Under the pieces are notes generated by a model. The model saw only the letters and a list, made by a program, of their open reading frames with translations. It did no database searches and had not been told where the DNA came from. A stretch of DNA of 64,000 nt from DATFQE01 sp963738205 (GTDB lineage: Bacteria; Actinomycetota; Thermoleophilia; Gaiellales; Gaiellaceae). Numbering within the stretch: the first letter of the stretch is position 1; every line of letters starts with the position of its first letter. Location: NCBI GenBank assembly GCA_963738205.1, contig CAVTVQ010000006.1, positions 1,054,001 to 1,118,000 on the forward strand, given 5' to 3'. Position numbers and translations under genes: made by a program. Of the stretch, positions 15,683 through 22,961 are shown piece after piece.

Positions 15683-16924
15683 TTATTCCAGGGGTGGGTT
15701 CTGGACGTTGTGTTCGGTCGCGTACGCCTCGGTGAGCTGGTTGATCACGTCCATCCCGTCGCTGTAGGCGTAGTTGATCTTCACGAACGGCTCCCACTTC
15801 TCGGGGAGCGCATCCTCGGGGAAGATCGCTTCGACGGGGCACTCCGGCTCGCAGGCACCGCAGTTGTGCGTATAGACGCCACCCGCGAGCGTGAACTCAT
15901 GCTTACCGGGGACGACGGCGCAGAAGGTGTCGGCCGCATCCGCCTCTCGCGGCTCGACTCGCATGACGCGCCAGAAGACCTCCCTGGTCGCGAGATAGAG
16001 CCAGCGAATCGGACGGCTCCGCACGCCGAAGTTTGTCTCGACGTTCCCTTCCTCCCCCGATCCCACTGTGACGTACCCGGCGAACACAGCCGCCGCCTCA
16101 AGCCAGTCGAGCGCGTCATGAGACGTGGAGCGCAGCCGCCACGAACCGGCCCTGACCGGATCTCCGTCGGCTGCCAGCCACCCATCGACGAAGCCCGCGA
16201 TGTACTCGGCGTCCGAGGTTTCCGGGAGGTTCCGCTTGAGGTTCACGGGTGCCCGCACGACGCCGGTCCCGACGTATCCCGGGTGGATGTCCAAGCTCGG
16301 AGAAAAGTTGACTTGGTCGAAGAAGTCCTTGTACTTCGCGACCCGCTCTCCGTACAGCTGGACGTAGTGCAGGTGATGGCCGGAGCGAATCTCCTGCTTG
16401 TTCCAGGCGCCGTCGCCGAACACAAGACCGTGGAGGACGCCAAGCCGATACTGCTCGGAATCCCTTTGGGCCACCGCCCGCATCGAGGGGAGGAACTGGC
16501 CGGGTGTGAGCTCGTCTGTCTGTTCGCCTCCCACTAGAAGCCACGGGTGCGTCGGCGTCGCCCGTACCGTGCGCCGAAACCGCGAAATGTTCCGGGTCGT
16601 CAGCCGCGTGCCTCCGTAGCGGTCGCGCTCCTCGAAAGCCGGCGCCAGCTCGACATCGACGAGCGGTTTGGGCCTGAAGCGCTTGACGACGGCAGGTTTG
16701 AAGCCGGAGTCGGTCAGGACGCGGCAACTCTGGTTCTCGAGCTCCCCGAACGACCTCAGGCCCTTCGCCGTAACGAGCTGCTCGGAGGGAGCGAAGCAGT
16801 CGATGCACTCCTCCGGATCGATCACGAGGATGCGGCCGGCCTCGTGGATGCAGTCGACGGGACAGACGTCGATGCACGACTTGTCCTTGATGTCGATACA
16901 CGGCTCGGCGATGATGTAGGTCAC
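15683..16924 (-). CDS. fdxA: 7Fe ferredoxin (FdxA type) precursor interrupted by an intein
   Basis: A 413-residue precursor. Residues 1-42 and 355-413 join to form a 101-aa ferredoxin of the [3Fe-4S][4Fe-4S] kind. The N-part carries CIDIKDKSCIDVCPVDC (Cys9, 17, 21, 25) and then EECID. The C-part opens CGACEPECPVEAIFPED. Joined, they read ECIDCGACEPECPVEAI, a perfect family motif. Residues 43-354 are an intein. Without splicing the second cluster motif is broken after Cys40, so no functional protein would form. The gene starts nine bases after a receiver-like gene on the same strand. Ferredoxins of this type carry electrons to oxidoreductases such as cytochromes P450 or 2-oxoacid oxidoreductases; the partner here is unknown. 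Confidence 0.93.
   Translation of the reverse strand: MTYIIAEPCIDIKDKSCIDVCPVDCIHEAGRILVIDPEECIDCFAPSEQLVTAKGLRSFGELENQSCRVLTDSGFKPAVVKRFRPKPLVDVELAPAFEERDRYGGTRLTTRNISRFRRTVRATPTHPWLLVGGEQTDELTPGQFLPSMRAVAQRDSEQYRLGVLHGLVFGDGAWNKQEIRSGHHLHYVQLYGERVAKYKDFFDQVNFSPSLDIHPGYVGTGVVRAPVNLKRNLPETSDAEYIAGFVDGWLAADGDPVRAGSWRLRSTSHDALDWLEAAAVFAGYVTVGSGEEGNVETNFGVRSRPIRWLYLATREVFWRVMRVEPREADAADTFCAVVPGKHEFTLAGGVYTHNCGACEPECPVEAIFPEDALPEKWEPFVKINYAYSDGMDVINQLTEAYATEHNVQNPPLE
15863..16798 (-). mobile_element. intein with LAGLIDADG homing endonuclease in ferredoxin
   Basis: 312 residues. Splicing block A begins at Cys1 (CFAPSEQLVTAKG). Block B has the TxxH motif in ATPTHPWLLV. Two dodecapeptide motifs, LHGLVFGDGAW and YIAGFVDGWLAADGD, mark a LAGLIDADG endonuclease. 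Block F is VPGKHEFTLAGGVYTHN with the terminal His-Asn. The +1 extein residue is Cys. All residues for class 1 splicing are present. Base composition of the insert is visibly less G+C-rich than the flanking genes, suggesting horizontal arrival. Confidence 0.95.
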
Positions 16925-16933
16925 GGCGGGCGC

Positions 16934-17248
16934 CTACTCTACCGGCGCCAGGAGACCCCGGACCAGTTCCTTAGTGCGCTCCACAAGCGCCGAACGGGCG
17001 ACCACCTGGTCGAAGCCGGCGGTGTGCGCCGCACGCAGTCCGGCCGTGTCCTTGTGGTTTGTAAATCCGAGCAGCGGGATGTCCGGATAGGCGTCTGCGA
17101 CCTCGTTCGGATCGATACGCGAGACGTCCGCGATCACGAGGTCCGCCGGGTCCACGCTGTCCGTCGTGACGACCCGGTGGTCCGGAAGCGCACCCTCGAG
17201 CTTGGCCCGGAAGTAGAGGTCGACCCCACAGAGCAGGATCGTCGCCAT
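16934..17248 (-). CDS. receiver-like (CheY-fold) protein without output domain
   Basis: A 104-aa protein resembling a stripped response-regulator receiver. It has an N-terminal strand (MATILLCGVDLYFRAKLEG), LVIADVSRIDPNEV where the phospho-acceptor Asp would be, PLLGFTNHKDTAGLRAAHTA, and a last helix. The acidic pair normally before helix 1 is missing and the Lys near the end is not evident, so phosphorylation is uncertain. It sits nine bases upstream of the ferredoxin-intein gene and probably shares its transcript. Confidence 0.6.
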   Translation of the reverse strand: MATILLCGVDLYFRAKLEGALPDHRVVTTDSVDPADLVIADVSRIDPNEVADAYPDIPLLGFTNHKDTAGLRAAHTAGFDQVVARSALVERTKELVRGLLAPVE

Positions 17249-17302
17249 CGGGGTGAGCGTAACGACGCGGGCGACTCGACGGAAGCCCAGTTTCGCGGAA
17301 CA

Positions 17303-19387
17303 ATGGCGCGCATGGCCTACTGCCCTGCCTGTGGGCTCGAGTCGCCTCCGGCCGCTCGCTTCTGCCCGGAGTGCGGCGCTGCGCTCACGCCCTCGGCGCA
17401 GGCCTTCCAGGCGATCGGGACCGCCGACGAGCTGCGCCCGGTGACCGCGCTCTTCGCCGACGTGGTCGGGTCGACCTCGCTCGGCGAGCGGCTCTCGCCG
17501 GCAGAGGTGAAGTCACTCGTCGGCGAGTGCGTGACCCGGATGAGCCGGGCGGTGGAGGAGTTCGGCGGCACCGTTCAGGCCTACATGGGCGACGGGATCT
17601 GCGTCTACTTCGGGGTCCCGACGGCGCACGAGGACGACCCGGAGCGGGCCGCACGTGCTGCCCTGCGGATCCTCGAGGTCGTGGAGGCCTACGCGAGGGA
17701 TATCAGCGCCGCCTGGGGCATCGACGATTTCGACGTCCGCGTCGGCGTCAACAGCGGACAGGCGGCCGTCGGGCTGGTCGGCGCGGCCGATCCGGGACAG
17801 GTGGCGCTCGGCGACACGACGAACGTCGCCGCACGGCTGCAGGGCACGGCCGCGCCCGGAACGATCGCGGTCGGCGAGGCGGCCGCGCGGAGGCTCGGTC
17901 AGCGCTTCGCGCTGGAGCTCGTCGGCTCGCTCGAGATCAAGGGTCGCGAGGGGCCGGTCGAGGTCTGGCGCCTGCTAGGGCCGCGCGACGACGACAGCAC
18001 ACCGGAGACGCCCCTGCTCGGGCGCGCGACCGAGGTCGCCGTCATGCGCGAGGCCCTCCGTGAGCTGGCCGCAGGCCGCGGGCAGGCGTTGCTCCTGGTG
18101 GGCGAGACCGGCATCGGCAAGACGCGACTGCTCGCCGAGCTAGCGGCGCTGGCAGGCGGCAAGGCGCTCTGGCTCGAAGGCCACTGCCTGTCCTACGGCG
18201 GCCCCGCCTCCTGGCCGTTCGTCGAGATCCTGCGGGGATGGCTCGGCCTGGAGGACGGCGAGCCGGAGATCGCGGTGCGGACGAAGGCCCGCGCGAAGCT
18301 CGGCGGGCTCGGCCTGGGGAACGAGTTGCCTGCGTTCGGCCGGCTCCTCGGCGTTGCGCTGGCCGAGGGAGCTGCGCCTGCGTCCACTCCCGGAGAGGCG
18401 TACGCCGCCTGGCTGGAGGCGCTCACCGCTCACCAGCCGGTCGTGGTCGCGCTGGACGACGCGCACTGGGCCAACCCCTCGACCCGCGCGCTGGCCGAGC
18501 ACCTGCTCGAGCTGACCGACCGTGCCCCACTCCTGCTCGTAGCGGCGATGCGGCCCGACCCGGAGTCGGAAGGATGGCGACTGCGGCTCCGCATGCTCGC
18601 CGACTACTCGCATCGGGCCACCCAGCTGGCGATCGGGCCGCTGGACGACGAGGAGTCACGCAGCCTGCTCGAGGCGCTGCTGCCGTCCGGGCTGGACGAG
18701 CGTCCGCGCGAGGAGATCGTCCGGCGGGCGGAAGGCAACCCGCTCTACCTCGAGGAGCTGCTGCAGGTGCTCGTGGAGGGCGGCAACCTCGAGCAACGCG
18801 GGCAGTGGACGGTCTCGCTTCCGAGCGCGTCGCGGCTCTCACCGGAGTTGCAGGCCCTCCTCGTCGCCCGCATCGACCTGCTGCCCGAGCCGGCGCGACG
18901 GCTCGTGCAGATTGCGGCTGTCATCGGACTCTCGTTCCCGCGGGCGCTGCTCGCGACGGTCGCAGGCACCACGGGGCTGGACGGCGCGCTCCGGGCGCTC
19001 CTCCGCGCCGACATCCTCCGCGAGCAGCGTCGCTATCCCGAGCCCGAGTACGGCTTCCGCCACAACCTCTTCCAGGACGCTGCGCTCTCCACGCTCACGC
19101 CGACCCGGAAGCGCGAGCTGTACGCGCGGATCGCAGCGGCATTCGAGGGGCTGTACGAGCGCTCGTCGGACGAGCGGCTGGAGCAGCTGGCCCACTATCA
19201 CGCCCAGGCAGGCGACAGCGCACGGGCACTCGCGTGCCTGGAGCGCGCGGCCGACACCGCCGAGGGACGTGGCGCGGCCGAGCACAGTCAGGCGCTGTGG
19301 GGGCGGATCCAACGACTCGCGGCTCGAGCCGGCGACGTCGAGGCGGAGCGCCGCGCGAGCGAGCGTCTCGCCGTCCGCACGCCGTAG
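17303..19387 (+). CDS. class III adenylate/guanylate cyclase with zinc ribbon and AAA/STAND ATPase domain
   Basis: A 694-aa signalling protein. An N-terminal zinc ribbon has two CxxC pairs (CPACG and CPECG, residues 7-30). A class III nucleotide cyclase domain follows (about 45-225; VTALFADVVGSTSLGERLS carries the metal Asp and MGDGICVYFGVP the second). An ATPase module (about 240-560) has Walker A LLLVGETGIGKTRLL and Walker B VVVALDDAHWAN. The C-terminal part is helical and TPR-like. Two ATGs nine bases apart (17303, 17312) could start it. Its regulator and target are unknown. Confidence 0.88.
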   Translation: MARMAYCPACGLESPPAARFCPECGAALTPSAQAFQAIGTADELRPVTALFADVVGSTSLGERLSPAEVKSLVGECVTRMSRAVEEFGGTVQAYMGDGICVYFGVPTAHEDDPERAARAALRILEVVEAYARDISAAWGIDDFDVRVGVNSGQAAVGLVGAADPGQVALGDTTNVAARLQGTAAPGTIAVGEAAARRLGQRFALELVGSLEIKGREGPVEVWRLLGPRDDDSTPETPLLGRATEVAVMREALRELAAGRGQALLLVGETGIGKTRLLAELAALAGGKALWLEGHCLSYGGPASWPFVEILRGWLGLEDGEPEIAVRTKARAKLGGLGLGNELPAFGRLLGVALAEGAAPASTPGEAYAAWLEALTAHQPVVVALDDAHWANPSTRALAEHLLELTDRAPLLLVAAMRPDPESEGWRLRLRMLADYSHRATQLAIGPLDDEESRSLLEALLPSGLDERPREEIVRRAEGNPLYLEELLQVLVEGGNLEQRGQWTVSLPSASRLSPELQALLVARIDLLPEPARRLVQIAAVIGLSFPRALLATVAGTTGLDGALRALLRADILREQRRYPEPEYGFRHNLFQDAALSTLTPTRKRELYARIAAAFEGLYERSSDERLEQLAHYHAQAGDSARALACLERAADTAEGRGAAEHSQALWGRIQRLAARAGDVEAERRASERLAVRTP

Positions 19388-19421
19388 GACTCCGGCCCCC
19401 GGCGGTGAACACGGTCCTCCC

Positions 19422-19511
19422 ATGAAGCAGCCCAACCCCGCACTCCTGCTGAACCGCGGCGAGCTCGACGCCGCCACGCTGAAGCGCCTCCTCAAAGCCG
19501 CCCGCGGTTAG
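19422..19511 (+). CDS. possible 29-aa peptide
   Basis: ATG-started frame of 29 residues between the cyclase and Rieske genes, with an amphipathic basic half (LDAATLKRLLKAARG). No purine-rich ribosome site precedes it, and at this length a chance frame in G+C-rich DNA is quite possible. Listed because codon use looks coding and the next gene follows at 26 bases. Confidence 0.25.
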   Translation: MKQPNPALLLNRGELDAATLKRLLKAARG

Positions 19512-19537
19512 CCCTACGAGGCACTAGCATCCCGCGC

Positions 19538-19846
19538 GTGGCCGACTTCGTCACGGTCGCCCGTGTCCACGAGCTTCCGCCCGGCGCGGTCGCGTCCGTG
19601 CGAGCCGGCGAGGACGAGTTCGCGCTGGTCAACTACGACGGCGACTTCTACGCGCTCCAGCATTCGTGCCTCCACCTGCACGGGCCGCTCGGCCAAGGAC
19701 GGCTCGAAGGGCCGCTGCTGGCGTGTCCCTGGCACGGGTGGCGCTACGACGTGCGCACCGGGCTGAACGACTTCGACCACGCGATCCAGATCCCCACCTT
19801 CGAGGTACGCGTGGAGGGCGACGAGGTCCAGATCCGTCCCAGCTGA
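19538..19846 (+). CDS. Rieske [2Fe-2S] ferredoxin-like protein
   Basis: Single-domain Rieske protein of 102 aa. Cluster ligands form a C-x-H (SCLHLHGPLGQG) and a C-x-x-H (ACPWHGWRYDV) motif separated by the normal spacing. It resembles the small Rieske subunits of nitrite reductases (NirD) and dioxygenase ferredoxins; no oxygenase partner is nearby. A GTG at 19538 is the start. DUF309 follows on the same strand. Confidence 0.9.
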   Translation: MADFVTVARVHELPPGAVASVRAGEDEFALVNYDGDFYALQHSCLHLHGPLGQGRLEGPLLACPWHGWRYDVRTGLNDFDHAIQIPTFEVRVEGDEVQIRPS

Positions 19847-19868
19847 TCTCGAGCGCGGCCTGGCTCTG

Positions 19869-20166
19869 ATGCGCGAAGGCGCCTACTTCGAGGCGCACGA
19901 GGCGCTCGAGGACGCCTGGCGGGCGGCCCAGCCCGAGGAGAAGGACTTCTTCCAGGGCCTCGTCCACGTCACCGTCGCCTGGTACCAGGCCGGCCGCGGC
20001 AACCGGGTCGGCTGCGAACGACAGCTGGAGAAGGCGCAACGGCGGCTCGCGGCCTTCGCGCCCAGGCCACCGCGACGTCGATCTGGCCTCCGTGCTCGAG
20101 CAGGTCCGGGCCGCCGACGAGGTGGTTGCGAGCGGCTCGCTCGCATTGCGTCCGATCGCGATCTAG
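19869..20166 (+). CDS. DUF309 family protein, frameshifted
   Basis: DUF309 proteins are small helical proteins of unknown role with the motif YFEAHEALEDAWR, seen here at about residues 5-18. The reading frame is intact to FAP (near 20063). After one extra base (the A at 20064) the family-like ending GHRDVDLASVLEQVRAADEV continues in another frame to the TAG at 20166. Upstream codons in frame (LERGLAL) also look family-like but have no ATG/GTG/TTG start, so the true start may be a CTG near 19860. Confidence 0.7.
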
Positions 20167-20876
20167 TCGAGCGTCCCGAGCCCGACCTCGGAGAGGGCTC
20201 GGTTGAGCGCCACCCGCAGCCACCAGTCGCGGTGGAAGAACAGCAGCAGCCCCAGCGCGACGAGGACGAGCCCGCTTCCGATTCGGATCTGCCCGTAGTG
20301 GTCGCGGATCCAGCGGAACCCCGCCATCGCGCGGGCGAACGCCACGCCCGCCAGCAGGAAGGCCGAGCCGAGGCCGAGGGAGTACGCCGCAAGGAGAATC
20401 GCGCCGCGCACGACCGTGTCCGCGTCAGCGGCAAGGACGAGGATCGAGGCGAGCACGGCGCCGATGCAGGGCGCCGCGACGACGGCGAAGGCGGCGCCGA
20501 GCAGCAGGCTCGACCCGCGCCGGCGTGCGCCGGCGACGAGCTCCGGCGCGACGAGCCGCTCCGACCAGGGCAGCAGGCCGACGAGCGCCAGCCCCAGCAC
20601 CACGAGCACGAGGCCGGCGAACTCGGCGCGGCGCTCCACCTCGACGAGCCCGCCGAGCGCCGCTGCTCCCGCGCCCAGGAGTACGAAGACGACGGTGAAG
20701 CCGAGGACGAACGGAAGGCTGCCGACGACGACGCGACGCGTCACGCCGCGTTCGCCGAGCCGCCCGGCCTCGACGCCCGCCACTGCGGAGAGGTAGCCGG
20801 GCACGAGCGGGAGCACGCACGGGAAGGCGATCGAGACCAGGCCGGCGAGGAACGCGACAGGTATCCGCGCGAGCAC
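20163..20876 (-). CDS. ccdA: cytochrome c biogenesis thiol-disulfide transporter CcdA
   Basis: Membrane protein of 237 aa with six predicted helices that passes electrons from cytoplasmic thioredoxin to extracytoplasmic thiol proteins. The two conserved cysteine motifs appear as AFPCVLPLVPGY (helix 1) and VAAPCIGAVLAS (helix 4). The GTG start overlaps the ccmH stop by one base, and with ccmH and resA it forms a cytochrome c maturation block. Confidence 0.92.
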   Translation of the reverse strand: MLARIPVAFLAGLVSIAFPCVLPLVPGYLSAVAGVEAGRLGERGVTRRVVVGSLPFVLGFTVVFVLLGAGAAALGGLVEVERRAEFAGLVLVVLGLALVGLLPWSERLVAPELVAGARRRGSSLLLGAAFAVVAAPCIGAVLASILVLAADADTVVRGAILLAAYSLGLGSAFLLAGVAFARAMAGFRWIRDHYGQIRIGSGLVLVALGLLLFFHRDWWLRVALNRALSEVGLGTLD

Positions 20877-21346
20877 TACTCGAAGCGGGCGAGCTCGTCG
20901 TCGAGCCGCTGCTCCAGGGCGGGATCGAGCGGCACGCGCCCGTTCGCGGCGGACTCACCCGGTGCGGGCTCCGGCTCTCGCCCTCGGCTCCAGCGAACGA
21001 CGAGCACGCCGATCGCGGCCGCCCCCAGGCCGACCGCGAGCAGGGGCAGCACCCAGGCGAGCAGGTCGAAGCCCTCCTTCGGCGGCGACGCGAGCACGCC
21101 GCGCCCGAACTCCGCCACCAGCTTGTCCTCGATCTCGCTCTTCGTGTCGCCCGCGGCGATGCGCGCCCGCACGAAACGACGGATCTGATCGGCGGCCGGG
21201 GCGTTCGACAGCTCGAGCGACGTCCCGCAGGTCGGGCACATCAGGTCGCCCTCGAGCTCGCGCTGGGTGGGGTGCTTCTCGCTGGCGGCCGCCGCGGCCG
21301 GCAGCGCCAGAACGAGCAGCACGACGAGGGCGACGCGTCGCCTCAC
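20876..21346 (-). CDS. ccmH: cytochrome c-type biogenesis protein CcmH
   Basis: Membrane-anchored thiol protein (156 aa) that helps reduce apocytochrome c before haem attachment. A signal peptide or anchor occupies residues 1-22. The redox motif is LMCPTCGTSLELSN, and a second helix lies at about 95-118. It overlaps the ResA-like gene upstream and ccdA downstream. Confidence 0.9.
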   Translation of the reverse strand: MRRRVALVVLLVLALPAAAAASEKHPTQRELEGDLMCPTCGTSLELSNAPAADQIRRFVRARIAAGDTKSEIEDKLVAEFGRGVLASPPKEGFDLLAWVLPLLAVGLGAAAIGVLVVRWSRGREPEPAPGESAANGRVPLDPALEQRLDDELARFE

Positions 21347-21888
21347 GCCAGCGCCCGCTCCAGGTGGTCCCGCATGTCCTGCTCCGTGACCGGCCCCTGG
21401 ATCCGTGCGATCACCTTGCCGGCGCGGTTGACGAACAGCGTCTCGGGCACGCCGGTGACGCCGTAGGGGTTCATGACCTCGCCGCCGCCGTCGCGGGCGA
21501 GCGGATAGGTCCAGCCGACCTGCCGCGCGAAGCGGCGGGCATCCGTCGAGAGGTCCTGCACGTCGATTCCCAGGACGACCGCGCCTTTACCGCGGTAGCG
21601 CTGCCACGCCGCCTCGAGCACCGGCGCCTCCTCCTTGCACGGCGTGCACCACGAAGCCCAGAAGTTGAGTACCACGGCCTTGCCCTTGTAGGCGGCAAGC
21701 GACAACGTGCCGTCGCGGTCGAGCCGGTCGAGCGTGAAGGCCGGCGCCGGCGGCGTCTCGCCCCGCTCCAGCCCCGAGACCTTCGAGTCCGAGCCGGCCG
21801 CCACCTTCCACACGAGCAGCGCCAGCAGCGCGGCGACCAGCCCGACGGCCGCGACCTGGCCAACGAGCTTCAGCCGGCCGGCGGTCAT
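21343..21888 (-). CDS. resA: TlpA/ResA-family thiol-disulfide oxidoreductase
   Basis: Membrane-tethered thioredoxin-fold protein of 181 aa. One helix (residues 9-27) anchors it outside the membrane. The active site is WCTPCK in VVLNFWASWCTPCKEEAP, and the cis-proline loop is GVTGVPETLFVN. It is probably reduced by CcdA and acts on CcmH and apocytochrome c. The stop overlaps the ccmH start by four bases. Confidence 0.9.
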   Translation of the reverse strand: MTAGRLKLVGQVAAVGLVAALLALLVWKVAAGSDSKVSGLERGETPPAPAFTLDRLDRDGTLSLAAYKGKAVVLNFWASWCTPCKEEAPVLEAAWQRYRGKGAVVLGIDVQDLSTDARRFARQVGWTYPLARDGGGEVMNPYGVTGVPETLFVNRAGKVIARIQGPVTEQDMRDHLERALA

Positions 21889-21892
21889 CGCG

Positions 21893-22924
21893 TTAGGCCG
21901 CGACGATGAAGACGGTCGTCCCCACGTCGACCTGAGTGAAGAGCCATTCGGCCGAGGGGATGTGCATGCGGATGCAGCCGTGTGACGCCGAGTAGCCGAT
22001 CGACGCGCTGTCGGGCGTGCCGTGGATGCCGACGCCCGGCGCCGAGAGCCCCATCCAACGCGTACCCAGCGGGTTGCCCGGGCCGGGCGGCACGGGCTGC
22101 TCGCCGCGCGCCCAGTCCGAGTTCGGCGGATACCACCACGGGTTCCGCTGCATGGTCACGATCGAGAAGCGGCCGATCGGCGTCGGGTAGACCGACTGCC
22201 CGGTCGCCACGCCGAACGTCCGTCGCAGGCGCATCCCGTCGTAGACGAACAGGTGCTTCGAGTCGCGCCGGATCACGACGATCGGGCCGTAGCTCCTGCG
22301 CGTAACGGCCGGCTTCAGGGCCTTCGCCTTCACGACGACAAGGCGCCGGCTGTGCTTGGAGAGCCGGTCGAGGATCACGTTTGTCGCGCCGCGCCGGTCG
22401 AGCTCGCGCCCCGGCCGATCCTTGCTCAACCACGGACGGAGGTTGCGCAGCCGGAGCGTCGAGTCCACCGGGCTCCGATCCAGGCGCTTGGCTGCCGTCT
22501 TCACCCACGCGGCCACCCGCTCGCGCTTGAGCGTCACGGCGAGGCGAACGGTCGTTCCGGGACGCGCCGTCAGCGCGTAGGCGATCGCTCGCCGGATCTG
22601 CGGCACGGCATACCGGTTTGGGTCGAGCGCGAACGTCCTGCCTCCGGCCCGGACCTGGATCGGCGTCGCGAAGGCCTCCGCGACGGAGAGCTCGGCCTGG
22701 TCGGCCGTCAGGTACTCGACCGGGACACCGGAGATCGTCACACCCGGCGGAATCTGCGCCGGCGGAGGCGGAGTCGTGGTCGTGGTGGTCGTCGTCGTCG
22801 CGGTCGTGCCCGTCGTGGTCTGCAGCAGCCCCATCGGCCCGTTCGCGGCGAGCACCGCAGCGCTCAGCACACCCGCAAGGGCGCACACGAGCAGCAGAAA
22901 ACCGGCGCGGAGGCCCCGTCTCAC
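21893..22924 (-). CDS. L,D-transpeptidase (YkuD) with Thr-rich linker and PG-binding_4 domain
   Basis: Exported wall cross-linking enzyme of 343 aa. A signal or anchor helix (residues 8-27) is followed by a threonine/proline-rich linker (about 35-58), a PG_binding_4-like domain (about 60-175), and a YkuD catalytic domain (about 210-343). The nucleophile lies in ASHGCIRMHIPSAEWLF with the preceding HGT motif in GVGIHGTPDSAS. It would make 3-3 peptidoglycan cross-links. It lies between the cytochrome maturation block and a spermidine-synthase-like gene on the same strand. Confidence 0.92.
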   Translation of the reverse strand: MRRGLRAGFLLLVCALAGVLSAAVLAANGPMGLLQTTTGTTATTTTTTTTTPPPPAQIPPGVTISGVPVEYLTADQAELSVAEAFATPIQVRAGGRTFALDPNRYAVPQIRRAIAYALTARPGTTVRLAVTLKRERVAAWVKTAAKRLDRSPVDSTLRLRNLRPWLSKDRPGRELDRRGATNVILDRLSKHSRRLVVVKAKALKPAVTRRSYGPIVVIRRDSKHLFVYDGMRLRRTFGVATGQSVYPTPIGRFSIVTMQRNPWWYPPNSDWARGEQPVPPGPGNPLGTRWMGLSAPGVGIHGTPDSASIGYSASHGCIRMHIPSAEWLFTQVDVGTTVFIVAA

Positions 22925-22961
22925 GCCCGCAAGTGTATCCGCGCTCCGTTCAGATTCGGTT

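Noticed and set aside
15683..16924. Ferredoxin gene with an ordinary domain insertion or gene fusion
   Set aside because: The insert begins with Cys, ends with His-Asn followed by Cys, carries TxxH and two LAGLIDADG motifs, and its exact removal restores a perfect cluster motif, so intein is the only good reading.
22750..22830. Simple GTC/GTG-rich repeat resembling a tandem array
   Set aside because: It encodes the threonine-rich linker of the L,D-transpeptidase and is explained by codon use for Thr runs.
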